A DNA stretch of 64,000 bases from positions 22,722 to 86,721 of the forward strand of contig DIDP01000056.1 in assembly GCA_002418205.1 (NCBI GenBank), read 5' to 3'. Made by a program: the position numbers and the translations under genes. Source of the DNA: Anaerolineales bacterium UBA5797 (GTDB taxonomy: Bacteria; Chloroflexota; Anaerolineae; Anaerolineales; Villigracilaceae). The notes beneath the pieces were generated by a model. It was not told where the DNA came from, made no database searches, and was given only the letters and a program-made list of their open reading frames with translations. Positions 16,983 to 26,303 of the stretch are shown in pieces. Each line of letters opens with the position of its first letter. The stretch's first letter is position 1.

Positions 16983-17924
16983 TCAATGCTTCGCGTCCCC
17001 GGCATCCTCGGCAGGGACGTAGATTTCGGGGATGAAGGTCTGGTCCGTGATCGGCGGGCGGACGTAGCCGACATCATCTTGGCGGGGCGGCAGGATGATC
17101 GGTTCAGGGGTCAGGTCTTCGTATTGGATCGTATGGAGCAGGTGTGTGATGCAATTGAGGCGGGCGCAGCGCTTGTTGTCGGCATTGACCACATACCAGG
17201 GAGCCTGTTTGATGTCCGTGTGGGCGAACATCTCATCCTTGGCTTTGGAATATTCCACCCAGCGCGATCGCGACTGCAGGTCCATGGGGCTGAGTTTCCA
17301 GCGTTTGGTGGGGTCATCGATCCGCGCTTGGAAACGTAGTTCCTGTTCGTGGTCACTGACCGAGAACCAGTATTTGATCAGGATGACCCCCGAGCGGACC
17401 AGCATCCGTTCGAATTCCGGGACGGAGCGCAGGAACTCCCGGTATTCATCCTCCGTGCAAAAGCCCATCACCCGTTCCACGCCGGCGCGGTTATACCAGC
17501 TGCGGTCGAACAGGACCATTTCCCCTCCCGCCGGAAGATGCGGGATGTAACGCTGGAAATACCACTGGGATTTCTCGCGCTCGGTCGGAGCCGGCAATGC
17601 CACAACGCGGCAGACGCGCGGATTGAGGCTTTCGGTGATGCGCTTGATCACACCTCCCTTGCCCGCGGCATCCCGCCCCTCGAAAATGACCACCACCTTC
17701 AATTTCTTGTTGCGGATCCACTCCTGCAATTTTATCAATTCCACCTGCAGGCGCGCCAGTTCCTTTTTGTAGGTTTTCTTGTTAATTGCGATCTGCTCAT
17801 CCGGCGGGACTGTGATGACCGCTTCATACTGTGCCACGGTCATGGATTTGGTGTCGTTTGGATTTCTCTTGCCGGAACTGTCGCTGTTTTTCTTCTTTTT
17901 GTTCTTCTTGTCTTTTTTTGACAT
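16983..17924 (-). CDS. ppk2: Polyphosphate kinase 2 (PPK2)
   Basis: The 313-residue protein is a PPK2-family phosphotransferase that uses polyphosphate to phosphorylate nucleotides (or the reverse). It has Walker A in EGRDAAGKGG (83-91), the lid region PTEREKSQWYFQRY, and Walker B in MVLFDRSWYNR. A lysine-rich disordered tail occupies the first 25 residues. I chose the ATG at 17924 with its GGAGG site rather than the longer frame at 18059, whose extra N-terminus is unlike the family. The -10-like TATAAT at 18009-18014 (minus) sits in a divergent region shared with the next gene. Length and motifs fit class I PPK2, which mostly makes GTP or ATP from nucleoside diphosphates. Confidence 0.93.
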   Translation of the reverse strand: MSKKDKKNKKKKNSDSSGKRNPNDTKSMTVAQYEAVITVPPDEQIAINKKTYKKELARLQVELIKLQEWIRNKKLKVVVIFEGRDAAGKGGVIKRITESLNPRVCRVVALPAPTEREKSQWYFQRYIPHLPAGGEMVLFDRSWYNRAGVERVMGFCTEDEYREFLRSVPEFERMLVRSGVILIKYWFSVSDHEQELRFQARIDDPTKRWKLSPMDLQSRSRWVEYSKAKDEMFAHTDIKQAPWYVVNADNKRCARLNCITHLLHTIQYEDLTPEPIILPPRQDDVGYVRPPITDQTFIPEIYVPAEDAGDAKH

Positions 17925-18092
17925 CTTTTCCTCCACGCATTGCAGGATGAAACAGGTGCGCCGTTTGACGCTTTGCCCGGTAACCCCCAACTCTTTTTTC
18001 CAACAAGGATTATACCGCCATTGCGTATCCCCCAAATCATCACGGTGTTTTATAGGCAAGCCACTTTATTGGTGTAGAAAGGACAATTTACC

Positions 18093-18377
18093 ATGACCTA
18101 CGTACTCGTTCGTGCCACAGTGGGAGACGTTCGGCAATGGAAGAAGGTGTTCGAAGAGATCACCCCCATGCGAAAGAATGCAGGCTCGGTTGGAGTTCGG
18201 GCGTTCAGCAGGGTGGACGGAGCCAGCGAGGTTGTGATCCTCGGTCATTATTCCGACAAGGAAAAGGCGATGCAGATGTTCCAGTCCCAGGACTTCCGCG
18301 ATGCATCGGCTCGCGCAGGCGTCAAGGCGCCGCCGGAAGTGATCTTCCTCGACGAATTGCTCGATCTGCCAGCGTAA
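18093..18377 (+). CDS. Dimeric alpha-beta barrel protein (ABM/cyclase-like)
   Basis: The 94-residue sequence alternates strands and helices as in the antibiotic-biosynthesis-monooxygenase / polyketide-cyclase-like ferredoxin fold. The strand order is YVLVRATVGD, helix VRQWKKVFEEI, strand VGVRAFSRVD, strand EVVILGHYSD and a final helix. No catalytic residues can be assigned. AAAGGA precedes the ATG. It is divergent from PPK2 and followed by its own terminator, so it is probably monocistronic. Confidence 0.65.
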   Translation: MTYVLVRATVGDVRQWKKVFEEITPMRKNAGSVGVRAFSRVDGASEVVILGHYSDKEKAMQMFQSQDFRDASARAGVKAPPEVIFLDELLDLPA

Positions 18378-18412
18378 AAGCCATCCAAAAAGAATTCGGA
18401 GGGGGCTTTTTC
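18376..18412 (+). terminator. Rho-independent terminator
   Basis: AAAAGCC (18376-18382) pairs with GGCTTTT (18404-18410), with partial inner pairing ATCC/GGAG and a following T-run. It begins at the stop codon of the barrel protein. Confidence 0.65.
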
Positions 18413-18521
18413 ATATCTGGCAGCGGGCACAGCCTCTTGATTCCATGGGCTTTCGGGCTGGCAGGATCGACCCGTTGGCGGTCTCTTCCATCTGCCGAAG
18501 TTGGATGGATTGGTATTCAAG

Positions 18522-18527
18522 TACAAT
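18522..18527 (+). promoter_or_regulatory. -10 element of a probable leaderless transcript
   Basis: TACAAT ends exactly six bases before the ATG at 18534 and no ribosome site is present. Transcription would start at or within a base of the start codon. A possible TTGGAT -35 lies at 18501-18506. Confidence 0.5.
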
Positions 18528-18533
18528 CCCTGC

Positions 18534-19181
18534 ATGCCCAAACTCTACGCCATCCCTCTCAACGAGATTCGTCACGAGCATATCGTGGTGAATTCACGCT
18601 TCATTGCCACGCTCGCGCCTGTCTTTTCCGTGGAGGAGGCGCGGGAGTTCATCGCGCGGATCAAAAAGGAATTTGCGGACGCGACGCACAATGTCCCTGC
18701 GTATATCATCGGCGGCGGGAACACGGTTACCGAGTTTTGCTCGGACGACGGCGAACCCGCAGGGACAGCGGGCAAGCCCGCGCTGGCTGTCCTGCGCGGC
18801 AGCGGACTCGGCGATGTGGCGGTGGTGGTGACGCGGTATTTCGGCGGGACATTGCTGGGAACGGGCGGGTTGGTCAAGGCGTATACCGAGTCCACGCAGA
18901 TGGTGATCAACGCGGCGGAGCGCGGGAGGCGTATCCCTGTGCATGTGGTGATGCTGGCGATCCCGTATAACCTGTTGGAACGCGTGCGGTTGATGACAAC
19001 GTGTCACAACGGGGAAGTTATCAATGAAGATTATGTCGCAGATATAACGATGACCCTGCAATTCCCCGTTGAATCGTTCGATGGGTTTCAGGAAGAACTC
19101 CGTGAGGTCTCTGCGGGAAAGTTGAAGGCGGAGGTCATCGAGACGCGCGAAACGATTGTAGCGGTGGATCCGTCGATTTAA
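18534..19181 (+). CDS. YigZ/IMPACT family protein
   Basis: The 215-residue protein has the IMPACT-family N-terminal domain with DDGEPAGTAGKP and the RYFGGTLLGTGGLVKAY signature. It ends with the small DUF1949-type domain. Relatives act in translation-stress or ribosome-related regulation; in bacteria the role is poorly defined. I chose the ATG at 18534 over 18501 because the protein then starts at the conserved region and the -10 hexamer would otherwise be coding. It seems to be translated from a leaderless message. Confidence 0.87.
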   Translation: MPKLYAIPLNEIRHEHIVVNSRFIATLAPVFSVEEAREFIARIKKEFADATHNVPAYIIGGGNTVTEFCSDDGEPAGTAGKPALAVLRGSGLGDVAVVVTRYFGGTLLGTGGLVKAYTESTQMVINAAERGRRIPVHVVMLAIPYNLLERVRLMTTCHNGEVINEDYVADITMTLQFPVESFDGFQEELREVSAGKLKAEVIETRETIVAVDPSI

Positions 19182-19298
19182 CGGGATCAACTTTCGGCGG
19201 CGCGTGAAGCGGGGGTATTATCCAAAATCGGGTATATAATATCCGGAATCATCCAGCCGGTTAGTCATCGTATTTGTTTCCAAGTCAGAGGAGAGAGC

Positions 19299-20900
19299 AT
19301 GGATCAACCAACATGGATCGGGCGGACTCTTAGCAATCGTTACAAGATCGAGGCGCTGCTGGGGCAGGGAGGCATGTCGGCGGTCTATAAGGCGACCGAC
19401 CCCAATCTTAAAAGAGTTGTTGCGATCAAACTTATTCACTCGCATCTATCAACCGACCCTTCGTTCGTGATGCGCTTCGAAAGCGAAGCCGCGGCGGTCG
19501 CCAGCCTGCGTCACCCCAACATCGTCCAGGTCTATGATTTCAACAACGATAACGGCGTCTATTACATGGTGCTGGAGTTCGTCCCCGGCGAGACCCTTCA
19601 GGACCGGATGAAACGCCTCAGCGATGACAAGCGAAAACTTTCGCTGGAAGAGGCGCTCAAGTTCACTGCCAACATCGCGGATGCCGTCGGCTATGCCCAC
19701 CAGCGCGGCATGATCCATCGCGATATCAAGCCCGCCAACATCATGCTCGATGTGCAGGGACAGGCCATCCTGATGGACTTCGGCATCGTCAAGATTTTGG
19801 GCGGCGATAGTCACACTTCCACCGGGGCGGTGGTCGGCACGGCGCGTTACATGTCGCCGGAGATCATCCGCGGCGAGGTCGCCGACCATCGTTCGGATAT
19901 CTATTCCCTCGGCGTCACGCTGTATGAAATGTTGAGCGGTCGTCCGCCATTCGTGGCTGATTCCGCCATGACGCTGATGATGATGCACTTGAACGACCCC
20001 GTGCCCGATGTGCGCGGCTTTCGACCGGATATTCATCCCGAGACGGTTGCCATCCTTGAGAAATGTCTCGCCAAGAATCGGGAGGACCGTTATCAATCGG
20101 CAACGGAATTATCCGCAGATTTGAAGCGCGCGCTCGCGCAGCCTGCCGGACAGGCAACCTCTGTGGGACTCAAGAAACCGTCTGCCACGGATGAAAAGAC
20201 GGAATTGCAGCCGATGCCTTCCGCCTCCAAACCGGACCCCGTGCCTGCCTCCGCCACATATAGCGTTCCCCAGCCCGCGCCTCCGACCACCACCACGCCG
20301 CCGCCACCTCCATCGCAAGCAAAGTCACCGTCGTTTTTCGGGTCCCGCCGCAACTTGTGGATCGCGGGCGCAGGGCTCTTGTTCCTTTGTTGTTTTGCAG
20401 GTGTATTTGCCCTGCGCGCCAATAACCTGCTCGGAGACAGGGCGCCCACCGAGACGCCGACCAGTCCGCCGCCAAGCGCCACCGCGGAAGCCTCGCCGAC
20501 CGAACCGGTCGCGTTGGCTCCAACTGAAACGTTCACACCCGAAGCCACTCCCACCAATACGGAAGTGCCTTATACGCCCACGCCGGAAACGCCCTATGTT
20601 GTGATCACCGGAATCCGCCTTGAGAACAACACCTATGTTGTGGATTATGAAGTCCATAACTTCCCGCAATCGCCGCAACTGCACGTCCACATGTTCTTCA
20701 ACACCGTCCCGCCGGAACAGGCAGGCTCCCCGGGCTCTGGTCCCTGGAAGCTGACCTGGGGACCTTATGGCGATCCTCCCTTCACGCAATATGGTGTGGC
20801 GAACCGTCCTGCTGGCGCAACGCAGATGTGCTCGTTGGTTGCCAACCCGAACCACTCCGTGCGGTTGAACACCGGGAATTGTTTTGACCTGCCGCAATAG
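19299..20900 (+). CDS. Membrane-anchored Ser/Thr protein kinase (PknB-like)
   Basis: The 533-residue protein starts with a complete Hanks-type kinase domain (residues 14-275). It has the glycine loop GQGGMSAVY (22-30), the ATP-binding Lys44, the catalytic HRDIKPAN (140-147), DFG at 160-162, and the activation segment with GTARYMSPE. A long proline/threonine-rich linker, one membrane helix (about 353-372) and another Pro/Thr linker lead to an external domain of about 90 residues (440-533) unlike PASTA repeats. It probably senses an external cue and phosphorylates cytosolic proteins. A TATAAT lies at 19235-19240 and a GAGGAGAGAG ribosome site precedes the ATG. Confidence 0.92.
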   Translation: MDQPTWIGRTLSNRYKIEALLGQGGMSAVYKATDPNLKRVVAIKLIHSHLSTDPSFVMRFESEAAAVASLRHPNIVQVYDFNNDNGVYYMVLEFVPGETLQDRMKRLSDDKRKLSLEEALKFTANIADAVGYAHQRGMIHRDIKPANIMLDVQGQAILMDFGIVKILGGDSHTSTGAVVGTARYMSPEIIRGEVADHRSDIYSLGVTLYEMLSGRPPFVADSAMTLMMMHLNDPVPDVRGFRPDIHPETVAILEKCLAKNREDRYQSATELSADLKRALAQPAGQATSVGLKKPSATDEKTELQPMPSASKPDPVPASATYSVPQPAPPTTTTPPPPPSQAKSPSFFGSRRNLWIAGAGLLFLCCFAGVFALRANNLLGDRAPTETPTSPPPSATAEASPTEPVALAPTETFTPEATPTNTEVPYTPTPETPYVVITGIRLENNTYVVDYEVHNFPQSPQLHVHMFFNTVPPEQAGSPGSGPWKLTWGPYGDPPFTQYGVANRPAGATQMCSLVANPNHSVRLNTGNCFDLPQ

Positions 20901-20920
20901 ATTCAGTGATGAAATCGAAC

Positions 20921-20964
20921 AAAGACCGCCTGTGATGTTTCTCCACAGGCGGTCTTTGTTTTTT
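20921..20964. terminator. Strong terminator between convergent genes
   Basis: AAAGACCGCCTGTG (20921-20934) and CACAGGCGGTCTTT (20944-20957) form a perfect 14-bp stem with a 9-base loop. It is followed by GTTTTTT on the plus strand. It ends the kinase transcript and may also serve the convergent permease gene. Confidence 0.92.
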
Positions 20965-20987
20965 GCAGATATGTTCAGGCGTTGGCT

Positions 20988-23378
20988 TTACTCATACGCC
21001 AGTGTGTCCCTTACCGTCAGGCGCGATGCCCTTCTTGCCGGCAGGGCGCTGGCAATGGCGGATATGACGATGGTCGCGAACAACCAGGAGAGGATCCCGG
21101 TCGCGCCATAGACCGCGTTCATGGGAGTGGTAAGCAGCGCCACGCCCACCCCGTAGCAAAGGATGTATGTGATGGGGACTGCGAAGAGGATGCTGATCGT
21201 CCAACTGATCAGGCCAACCACCAGCCCCTCCACAATGACGATGCCTTGGATGTTGCCATTGGATGCGCCGATGGCGCGCATCACGCCGATCTCGCGCGTC
21301 CGCTCCAGCACGTTGATGCTCATCGTCCCGGCAAGTCCCAGCCCGCCGACGATGGCGATCAGGGTCGCCATGACCAGCATCATGTAGACCAGGACATCGG
21401 TCTGTGATTTCTGCTGGTCGACGAAATCTGCGCCCAGACCGGCGCTGTTAAATTGGATGCCTTTTTCTTCATACAATGTTTGGATCTGTTCGCTGACTTT
21501 TTGTTGAAAGCCCTTGTCGTGCTGGTCGGTCAGGATCCGCAGGGAATAGACCTGGTTGGGGCGACCGATGAGACGGCTGATATATTCGTAGTTCACGTAG
21601 AGCAGTGGCGGGTTGACATTGCCCACGATCGTGTAGATGCCGATGATATGCCACTTCGTTTCCTTGCCGTTGACTTCTATGGTCAGCCAGTCGCCCACCT
21701 TCAATTCCGGGAATTTGTCCAGCAGGTGGTTGCCGATGACCACCGCGTTCTCATCACCGGTTGCAAGCCAGCGTCCCGCAATGATGACCGGGTCGATCAG
21801 CGTGGATGTGGACGGCGGCGCGACGAACATGATCTGCGTGCCCGCATCCTCCCCCTCGGTGATCAGCGTACCTTCCACTTCCGTCCAGCCTTCCACGCTC
21901 GAAATCCCGGGAATGGCCTGTGCAAGCGTGGCAACTTCATCGTAGCGGTAATAGCGCCCGAACGAGACGTTGATGTCCGCCAGGATGTATCCCTGAATAT
22001 CTTCGATTGCCTGGTTGAACGAATCCCGCAGGTTGTAAACACCGATGAAGATCGCACCCCCGAGAACGAGCGTGAACAGGGTCAGGCCGAGGCGGAGTTT
22101 GCGGCGAAATACGTTCCGCAGGGAGAGACGCATCGGGCGCGGAATGATCAACGCGGCACGGCTCACACTCTTGACCTTCGGCGATATGTTTCCGCCGATG
22201 CCGTAATCGCTGATCGCTTCACGTACGGTAATGCGCACACTGTTCAGCACAGGCCACAGGGAGGCCAGCAATGGCACAAGCATCGATACGATCGCCTGCT
22301 GGACAATGGCTTGCCGGTAGGGATGGAATGGAAGATGGGCAAGGTTGATGAAGGCTGCCATCCCGGTCCCCACAACCTCGGTTGCATAACTGGAGAGCGG
22401 CACGGCAATGGCAAAAGCCGCCAGTCCAAAGCCAAGGACCAGGATCAGATACATGAAAAAGATCTGACCCGTCCCGCCGCCAACAGATTTCATGATGCCG
22501 ATCTGGCGCGTCTGCTGGGTCATGATCGCGGTGACGGTGTTGATGATCAGGAAGGCACTCAACAAAACGGTCATGTAACCGAGCGTGCCGAGCAGGAAGA
22601 ACGCGCCCTGCATGATGCTCCAGGCAGGGTGGTGACCGGGCTGGTATACGTTCACAAAATAGACGGTTGTGCCCGCGCGCTCCACGCGGTCGGCTACTTT
22701 CTGGGCGATTTCCGTCACGTGCTTTACATCGGTTTGCTTCTCGGCGACACTGATGGCAAGCTGGTTGTAATTCCTCGGACCGCCAAGCCACTCCAATGTA
22801 TTGGGTGTGACGTACCCAGCCATTGCGCGAGCAAAACTGAAGGGGGGCGCAGTGAGATCGTGGATATAACCAGCCACTTTCAACTCGCGTCGTTTCCCAT
22901 TCGACTGCTCGATCGTGATCGTATCCCCGGTCTTGTATCCCAACGGCATGGCTGAAGAATCGATCAGGATTTCATGTTCCCCGAGCGGCGGGATGCTCGT
23001 CTCGCCATCCGCCGGTCGAATTTTATTGACGGTGAGTCCGGCAGGGTCTTTCACCGCATTGATTTGGATGGTGATCGGGTCCCCTTCCCTGGGGATCACC
23101 TGGGCTCCAATGATGGATATGCCTTCCACTCCATCCACGCCGGGGACTTCACGCGCCAGTCTCACCATGTCATCGTCCAGGGGATAGGCGGAGACAGTGC
23201 CTTCGGATGGACTGCTCGACTGGTAATCGACTTCCATGCTGTCCACAATATATTGGTTCATACTGCTGGTGAACCCAACCGCAAAAGTTCCGACCATGAT
23301 GGTCAGTATGGTCAGAAAGGTGCGCGACTTGTTACCCCAGAGATCAGCCCAGATCTTCTTCCAACGACTGGCGATCAT
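20988..23378 (-). CDS. ABC exporter permease with two FtsX domains (MacB/LolE type)
   Basis: The 796-residue protein has the duplicated layout of large ABC3-family permeases. A first membrane helix near residue 25 is followed by an extracytoplasmic MacB-like domain and three helices with QTRQIGIMKSVGGG, the FtsX coupling motif. Then come a helix near 435, a second periplasmic domain and three final helices with RTREIGVMRAIGAS. It overlaps the ATPase stop codon by 4 bases. With the adaptor and ATPase it should form a MacAB-like exporter of lipids, peptides or lipoproteins across the envelope. The substrate is unknown. Confidence 0.9.
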   Translation of the reverse strand: MIASRWKKIWADLWGNKSRTFLTILTIMVGTFAVGFTSSMNQYIVDSMEVDYQSSSPSEGTVSAYPLDDDMVRLAREVPGVDGVEGISIIGAQVIPREGDPITIQINAVKDPAGLTVNKIRPADGETSIPPLGEHEILIDSSAMPLGYKTGDTITIEQSNGKRRELKVAGYIHDLTAPPFSFARAMAGYVTPNTLEWLGGPRNYNQLAISVAEKQTDVKHVTEIAQKVADRVERAGTTVYFVNVYQPGHHPAWSIMQGAFFLLGTLGYMTVLLSAFLIINTVTAIMTQQTRQIGIMKSVGGGTGQIFFMYLILVLGFGLAAFAIAVPLSSYATEVVGTGMAAFINLAHLPFHPYRQAIVQQAIVSMLVPLLASLWPVLNSVRITVREAISDYGIGGNISPKVKSVSRAALIIPRPMRLSLRNVFRRKLRLGLTLFTLVLGGAIFIGVYNLRDSFNQAIEDIQGYILADINVSFGRYYRYDEVATLAQAIPGISSVEGWTEVEGTLITEGEDAGTQIMFVAPPSTSTLIDPVIIAGRWLATGDENAVVIGNHLLDKFPELKVGDWLTIEVNGKETKWHIIGIYTIVGNVNPPLLYVNYEYISRLIGRPNQVYSLRILTDQHDKGFQQKVSEQIQTLYEEKGIQFNSAGLGADFVDQQKSQTDVLVYMMLVMATLIAIVGGLGLAGTMSINVLERTREIGVMRAIGASNGNIQGIVIVEGLVVGLISWTISILFAVPITYILCYGVGVALLTTPMNAVYGATGILSWLFATIVISAIASALPARRASRLTVRDTLAYE

Positions 23379-24508
23379 GACGGCGTCCCCCGTAAGCGGA
23401 TGTTCTCCGCCTCATTCTGTTCGGCCATCTGATGCAGCGCCTCACGCGTGACCTCGGACTGGTTCAGCAATTCGCTGAGTTTGTCATACCCCAGAACCAA
23501 CACCTCGACCGGTCCACTTTCGGAGGCGCGCACCGATGCATGACGTTTGTGCCCGTGGAAGAAAGCCATTTCACCGAAGACTTTCCCCGGTCCCAACTGC
23601 AGGGCAATCACATCCGATTGGTTGGCACGCGGCAGGACCACCTCTACCGTTCCCCTGGATACGATGTAGAACGTATCGGCATTGGCTCCCTCTGTGACGA
23701 TCATGCTCCCCGCTTCGAACATTTGGACCCTGGCATTACGCGTCGCCCATAACATTTGTTCCTGCAGCAGAGACGGCATGGCTTTGGCAACATATTCGTT
23801 GACGATCTCACCGTCGGTGATGAGGGCGGTGCGGTGGGTGCGCTTGGCAAGCCCGCTGTCATGTGTGACGATGATGATGGTCTTGCCTTGCGCCACAAGG
23901 TTCGTGAACAATTCGAACACACTATCGGCGGTCTTGGAGTCCAGGTTGCCGGTCGGTTCGTCCGCGATGACCACAGGCGGATCGTTTGCCAGCGCTCGGG
24001 CGATCGCGACACGTTGCTGTTGTCCGCCGGAAAGGGCGGTGGGAAGTTTATAGGCGTGTTCCTTCAACTCCACCATGTCGAGCAGTTCAAGCGCACGTTT
24101 CTCGCGTTCCCGCATGGGGTAGGTGCGGCAGAAATCCATTGGCAGCATGATGTTTTCGACCACCGAGATGGTCGGCAAAAGCTGGAAGAACTGGAACACA
24201 ATCCCCAGGTTTTTTCCGCGCCAGCGCGCCATGCGGTTTTCATTTAATTCATGGACCGCCGTCCCGTTCACGAACACTTCACCGGAGGTGGGACGATCGA
24301 TGCCGGTGATCATGTTCAGCAGGGTCGACTTGCCGCTCCCCGATTTGCCTATGATGCTGACGAATTCGCCTGCTTGAATCTTCAGGTCGATGCTGTTCAG
24401 GGCATGGAAATCGCCGATGGCGGTCTTGTAATATTTGTTAACGTCGCGCATGTCGATGATTGGGCGGCCATCGCCGGCGTCTTTTCCGTTTTGGGTTAAG
24501 ATGGACAT
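23375..24508 (-). CDS. MacB-type ABC ATPase with C-terminal cyclic-nucleotide-binding domain
   Basis: The 377-residue protein contains a full MacB/LolD-like ATPase (residues 20-245). It has Walker A GKSGSGKST, the signature LSGGQQQRVAIARAL, Walker B VVIADEPTGNLD and the H-loop IIVTHD. A cNMP-binding beta-roll occupies about 260-365 (MIVTEGANADTFYIVSRGTVEV, phosphate cassette FGEMAFFHGHKRHASVRA). The cassette keeps the Gly-Glu pair and the Arg that binds the cyclic phosphate. I start it at the ATG at 24508 (MSILTQ). The fusion suggests that export is gated by a cyclic nucleotide, or that the roll is structural only. Confidence 0.88.
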   Translation of the reverse strand: MSILTQNGKDAGDGRPIIDMRDVNKYYKTAIGDFHALNSIDLKIQAGEFVSIIGKSGSGKSTLLNMITGIDRPTSGEVFVNGTAVHELNENRMARWRGKNLGIVFQFFQLLPTISVVENIMLPMDFCRTYPMREREKRALELLDMVELKEHAYKLPTALSGGQQQRVAIARALANDPPVVIADEPTGNLDSKTADSVFELFTNLVAQGKTIIIVTHDSGLAKRTHRTALITDGEIVNEYVAKAMPSLLQEQMLWATRNARVQMFEAGSMIVTEGANADTFYIVSRGTVEVVLPRANQSDVIALQLGPGKVFGEMAFFHGHKRHASVRASESGPVEVLVLGYDKLSELLNQSEVTREALHQMAEQNEAENIRLRGTPS

Positions 24509-24547
24509 AAGGACCTCGGTTGGTTGACTCCGCCACAACGCGGACTG

Positions 24548-25582
24548 TTACTCGAATTTCACTTCGGCGGTCATGCCCCAGCGCATAGCTGGGTGGGTGT
24601 CGGTCAACAGAACGGTTACTTCATAGACCACATCGCCCTGGTTCTCGGAGTAGCTTTGACCAATGGATAGGATTTCACCCTTGAGTTCCACGTCCGGGAT
24701 GGCATCCAGTGCGAGGGTCACCGGCTGACCGTTCTTCAGCTTGACGACATCGATCTCGGTCACATCCGTGGTGACGACGATCCAACTGGATGTGTCTGCG
24801 ATCGTCACGGCAGCCTGCCCGGCGCTGATCGAACCGCCAGTCTTTGCGTTCAGATCTGCCACCACGCCATCGAACGGGGCCGTGACCGTGAATGCCGCCA
24901 ATGCCGCTTTTGCCGCGGTCAACCGCGCATCGAGCAGGGGCAATTGATCGGTGTCCGGTCCATCCTTAAGGCGGTCGTAAGTATTCTGTGCCTTGTCTAG
25001 TTCAGCCTTTTTCAAGGCGAGGTCATTCTCGGCTTCGATGATCCAATCCTCCGGAGCCGGACCCTTGAAGGTTTTGATCTTGTATCGGTATTCATATCCT
25101 CGCGGTGTTTGTACGAGGTACACCTTGTTCTGGGTTTGTGGGATTCTCCGATCGGTTTGTAGATAGCGCAGATAGTTGTCCGCCTTGGTGAAGGCTTCCT
25201 GTGCCTCCCGCAAGTCGATGACCGCCTGGGCGAAGTCTTCACCCCTGGAGTTTGTGAGGTCATCCATCGCTTTTTGGGCGTTGGCGAGTTCCAGTTGGGC
25301 GGCGGCGTAATTCGAATCCAGTTCGTTACCCAGTCGGATCAGTTCCTGGCCCTGCTTCACTGCCTGCCCTTCCTGCACCAGCACTTCGCTGATCACACCG
25401 CTGGTGGTGAAGGCGATCTCCACATACTGGATGGGCTCCAGCCGTCCTTCGGCGATGATGGCATCGTCTGCGATCACGGTCGGGATGACCTCTGGCGTGG
25501 GCTGTACAGTACTCCCTGCAGATGAACATGCGGTAAAGAACAAACTCAAAACGATGAAGAGAATGGCGGTTTTTGATTTCAT
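24548..25582 (-). CDS. Membrane-fusion/adaptor lipoprotein of the exporter (HlyD/MacA type)
   Basis: The 344-residue protein begins with a lipoprotein signal (FFTAC, lipid-bearing Cys19). It has a lipoyl-like half motif (AEGRLEPIQYVEIAF), a long alpha-helical hairpin (about 85-215) with alternating charged residues, the second lipoyl half (FTVTAPFDGVVADLNAKTGG) and a beta-barrel end. It should link the permease to the outer face of the envelope. It is first in the three-gene operon, with GGAGG before the ATG. A 7-bp inverted repeat, CCACCTG..CAGGTGG, at about 25640-25673 upstream could be an operator. Other gap content up to 25829 shows nothing clear. Confidence 0.9.
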   Translation of the reverse strand: MKSKTAILFIVLSLFFTACSSAGSTVQPTPEVIPTVIADDAIIAEGRLEPIQYVEIAFTTSGVISEVLVQEGQAVKQGQELIRLGNELDSNYAAAQLELANAQKAMDDLTNSRGEDFAQAVIDLREAQEAFTKADNYLRYLQTDRRIPQTQNKVYLVQTPRGYEYRYKIKTFKGPAPEDWIIEAENDLALKKAELDKAQNTYDRLKDGPDTDQLPLLDARLTAAKAALAAFTVTAPFDGVVADLNAKTGGSISAGQAAVTIADTSSWIVVTTDVTEIDVVKLKNGQPVTLALDAIPDVELKGEILSIGQSYSENQGDVVYEVTVLLTDTHPAMRWGMTAEVKFE

Positions 25583-25829
25583 GGTTTATGCCTCCGGGTT
25601 CCTCTTTATGATACAACTTAATTCGGAAAAAGTCCCCCACCTGTGGGCGAGTCTCTACCTAGTCAGGTGGATAGGGCAATGACTTTCTTTTCATGTACGC
25701 ATGGACTGGTACCGGGTTGCAATGCCGCGGCTAATTCCATTCCTGGGAACCGTTTCGTAGAACAAATATTCGGGTTATACTCTCCAAGAGACCGGCGCGT
25801 GCCTGTCAACTTTATCAATGGAGGCTGAA

Positions 25830-26240
25830 ATGGATCTTGGTTCCGTCAATTGGCTGGCTGTGGTTGTTTGCGTGGTTGTCAGTATGGTCAGTGGGTCACT
25901 CTGGTATAACCCGAAGACCTTTTTCCCTGCCTGGTGGCACGGTATTGGGAAATCAGGGGAGCCCGGCATGCAGGGGAACATGGGCATGACCTGGGCATTG
26001 ACGGTCCTTTCTTCTTTTGTGCAGGCTGTTGCGATGTCGTTCATGGTTGATTCGATGGGGAGCACCACCGCTGGTTCTGGAGCGCTGACCGGTTTCATGC
26101 TCTGGCTTGGCTTCATTGCACCGACCTATCTTGTAAACAAGCTTTTTGCCGGTCATGGCTTGAAGGTCTGGGCGATCGAAGTCGGCAACCATCTGGTCAA
26201 CTTTTTACTCTTCGGCGCGATCCTGGGTGCCTGGCAGTAA
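25830..26240 (+). CDS. DUF1761-like integral membrane protein
   Basis: The 136-residue protein has four predicted membrane helices. It also has the DUF1761-like opening VNWLAVVVCVVVSMVSGSLWYNP, with the WYNP turn typical of the family. GGAGG at 25819-25823 fits the ATG at 25830 better than an earlier ATG at 25818, which is part of that site. A TATACT (25776-25781) stands about 49 bases upstream. The family has no known function. Confidence 0.75.
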   Translation: MDLGSVNWLAVVVCVVVSMVSGSLWYNPKTFFPAWWHGIGKSGEPGMQGNMGMTWALTVLSSFVQAVAMSFMVDSMGSTTAGSGALTGFMLWLGFIAPTYLVNKLFAGHGLKVWAIEVGNHLVNFLLFGAILGAWQ

Positions 26241-26254
26241 AAGAAAAAGTTAAT

Positions 26255-26281
26255 GAACGGGCGGTTCAACACCGCCCGTTC
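26255..26281 (+). terminator. Perfect 10-bp hairpin between small genes
   Basis: GAACGGGCGG (26255-26264) pairs with CCGCCCGTTC (26272-26281) around a 7-base loop, 14 bases after the stop of the membrane protein. No U-tract follows, so it may pause or protect RNA rather than terminate. The ribosome site of the YCII gene is 11 bases downstream. Confidence 0.5.
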
Positions 26282-26303
26282 GCATGGTATCAAAGGAGGA
26301 GAC

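Noticed and set aside
18137..18970. 277-codon plus frame overlapping the barrel protein and YigZ genes
   Set aside because: It crosses a terminator and two well-supported genes in other frames.
21453..22955. 500-codon plus-strand frame opposite the FtsX permease
   Set aside because: It is His/Asp/Arg-rich without family features, and the minus frame is a complete two-domain permease.
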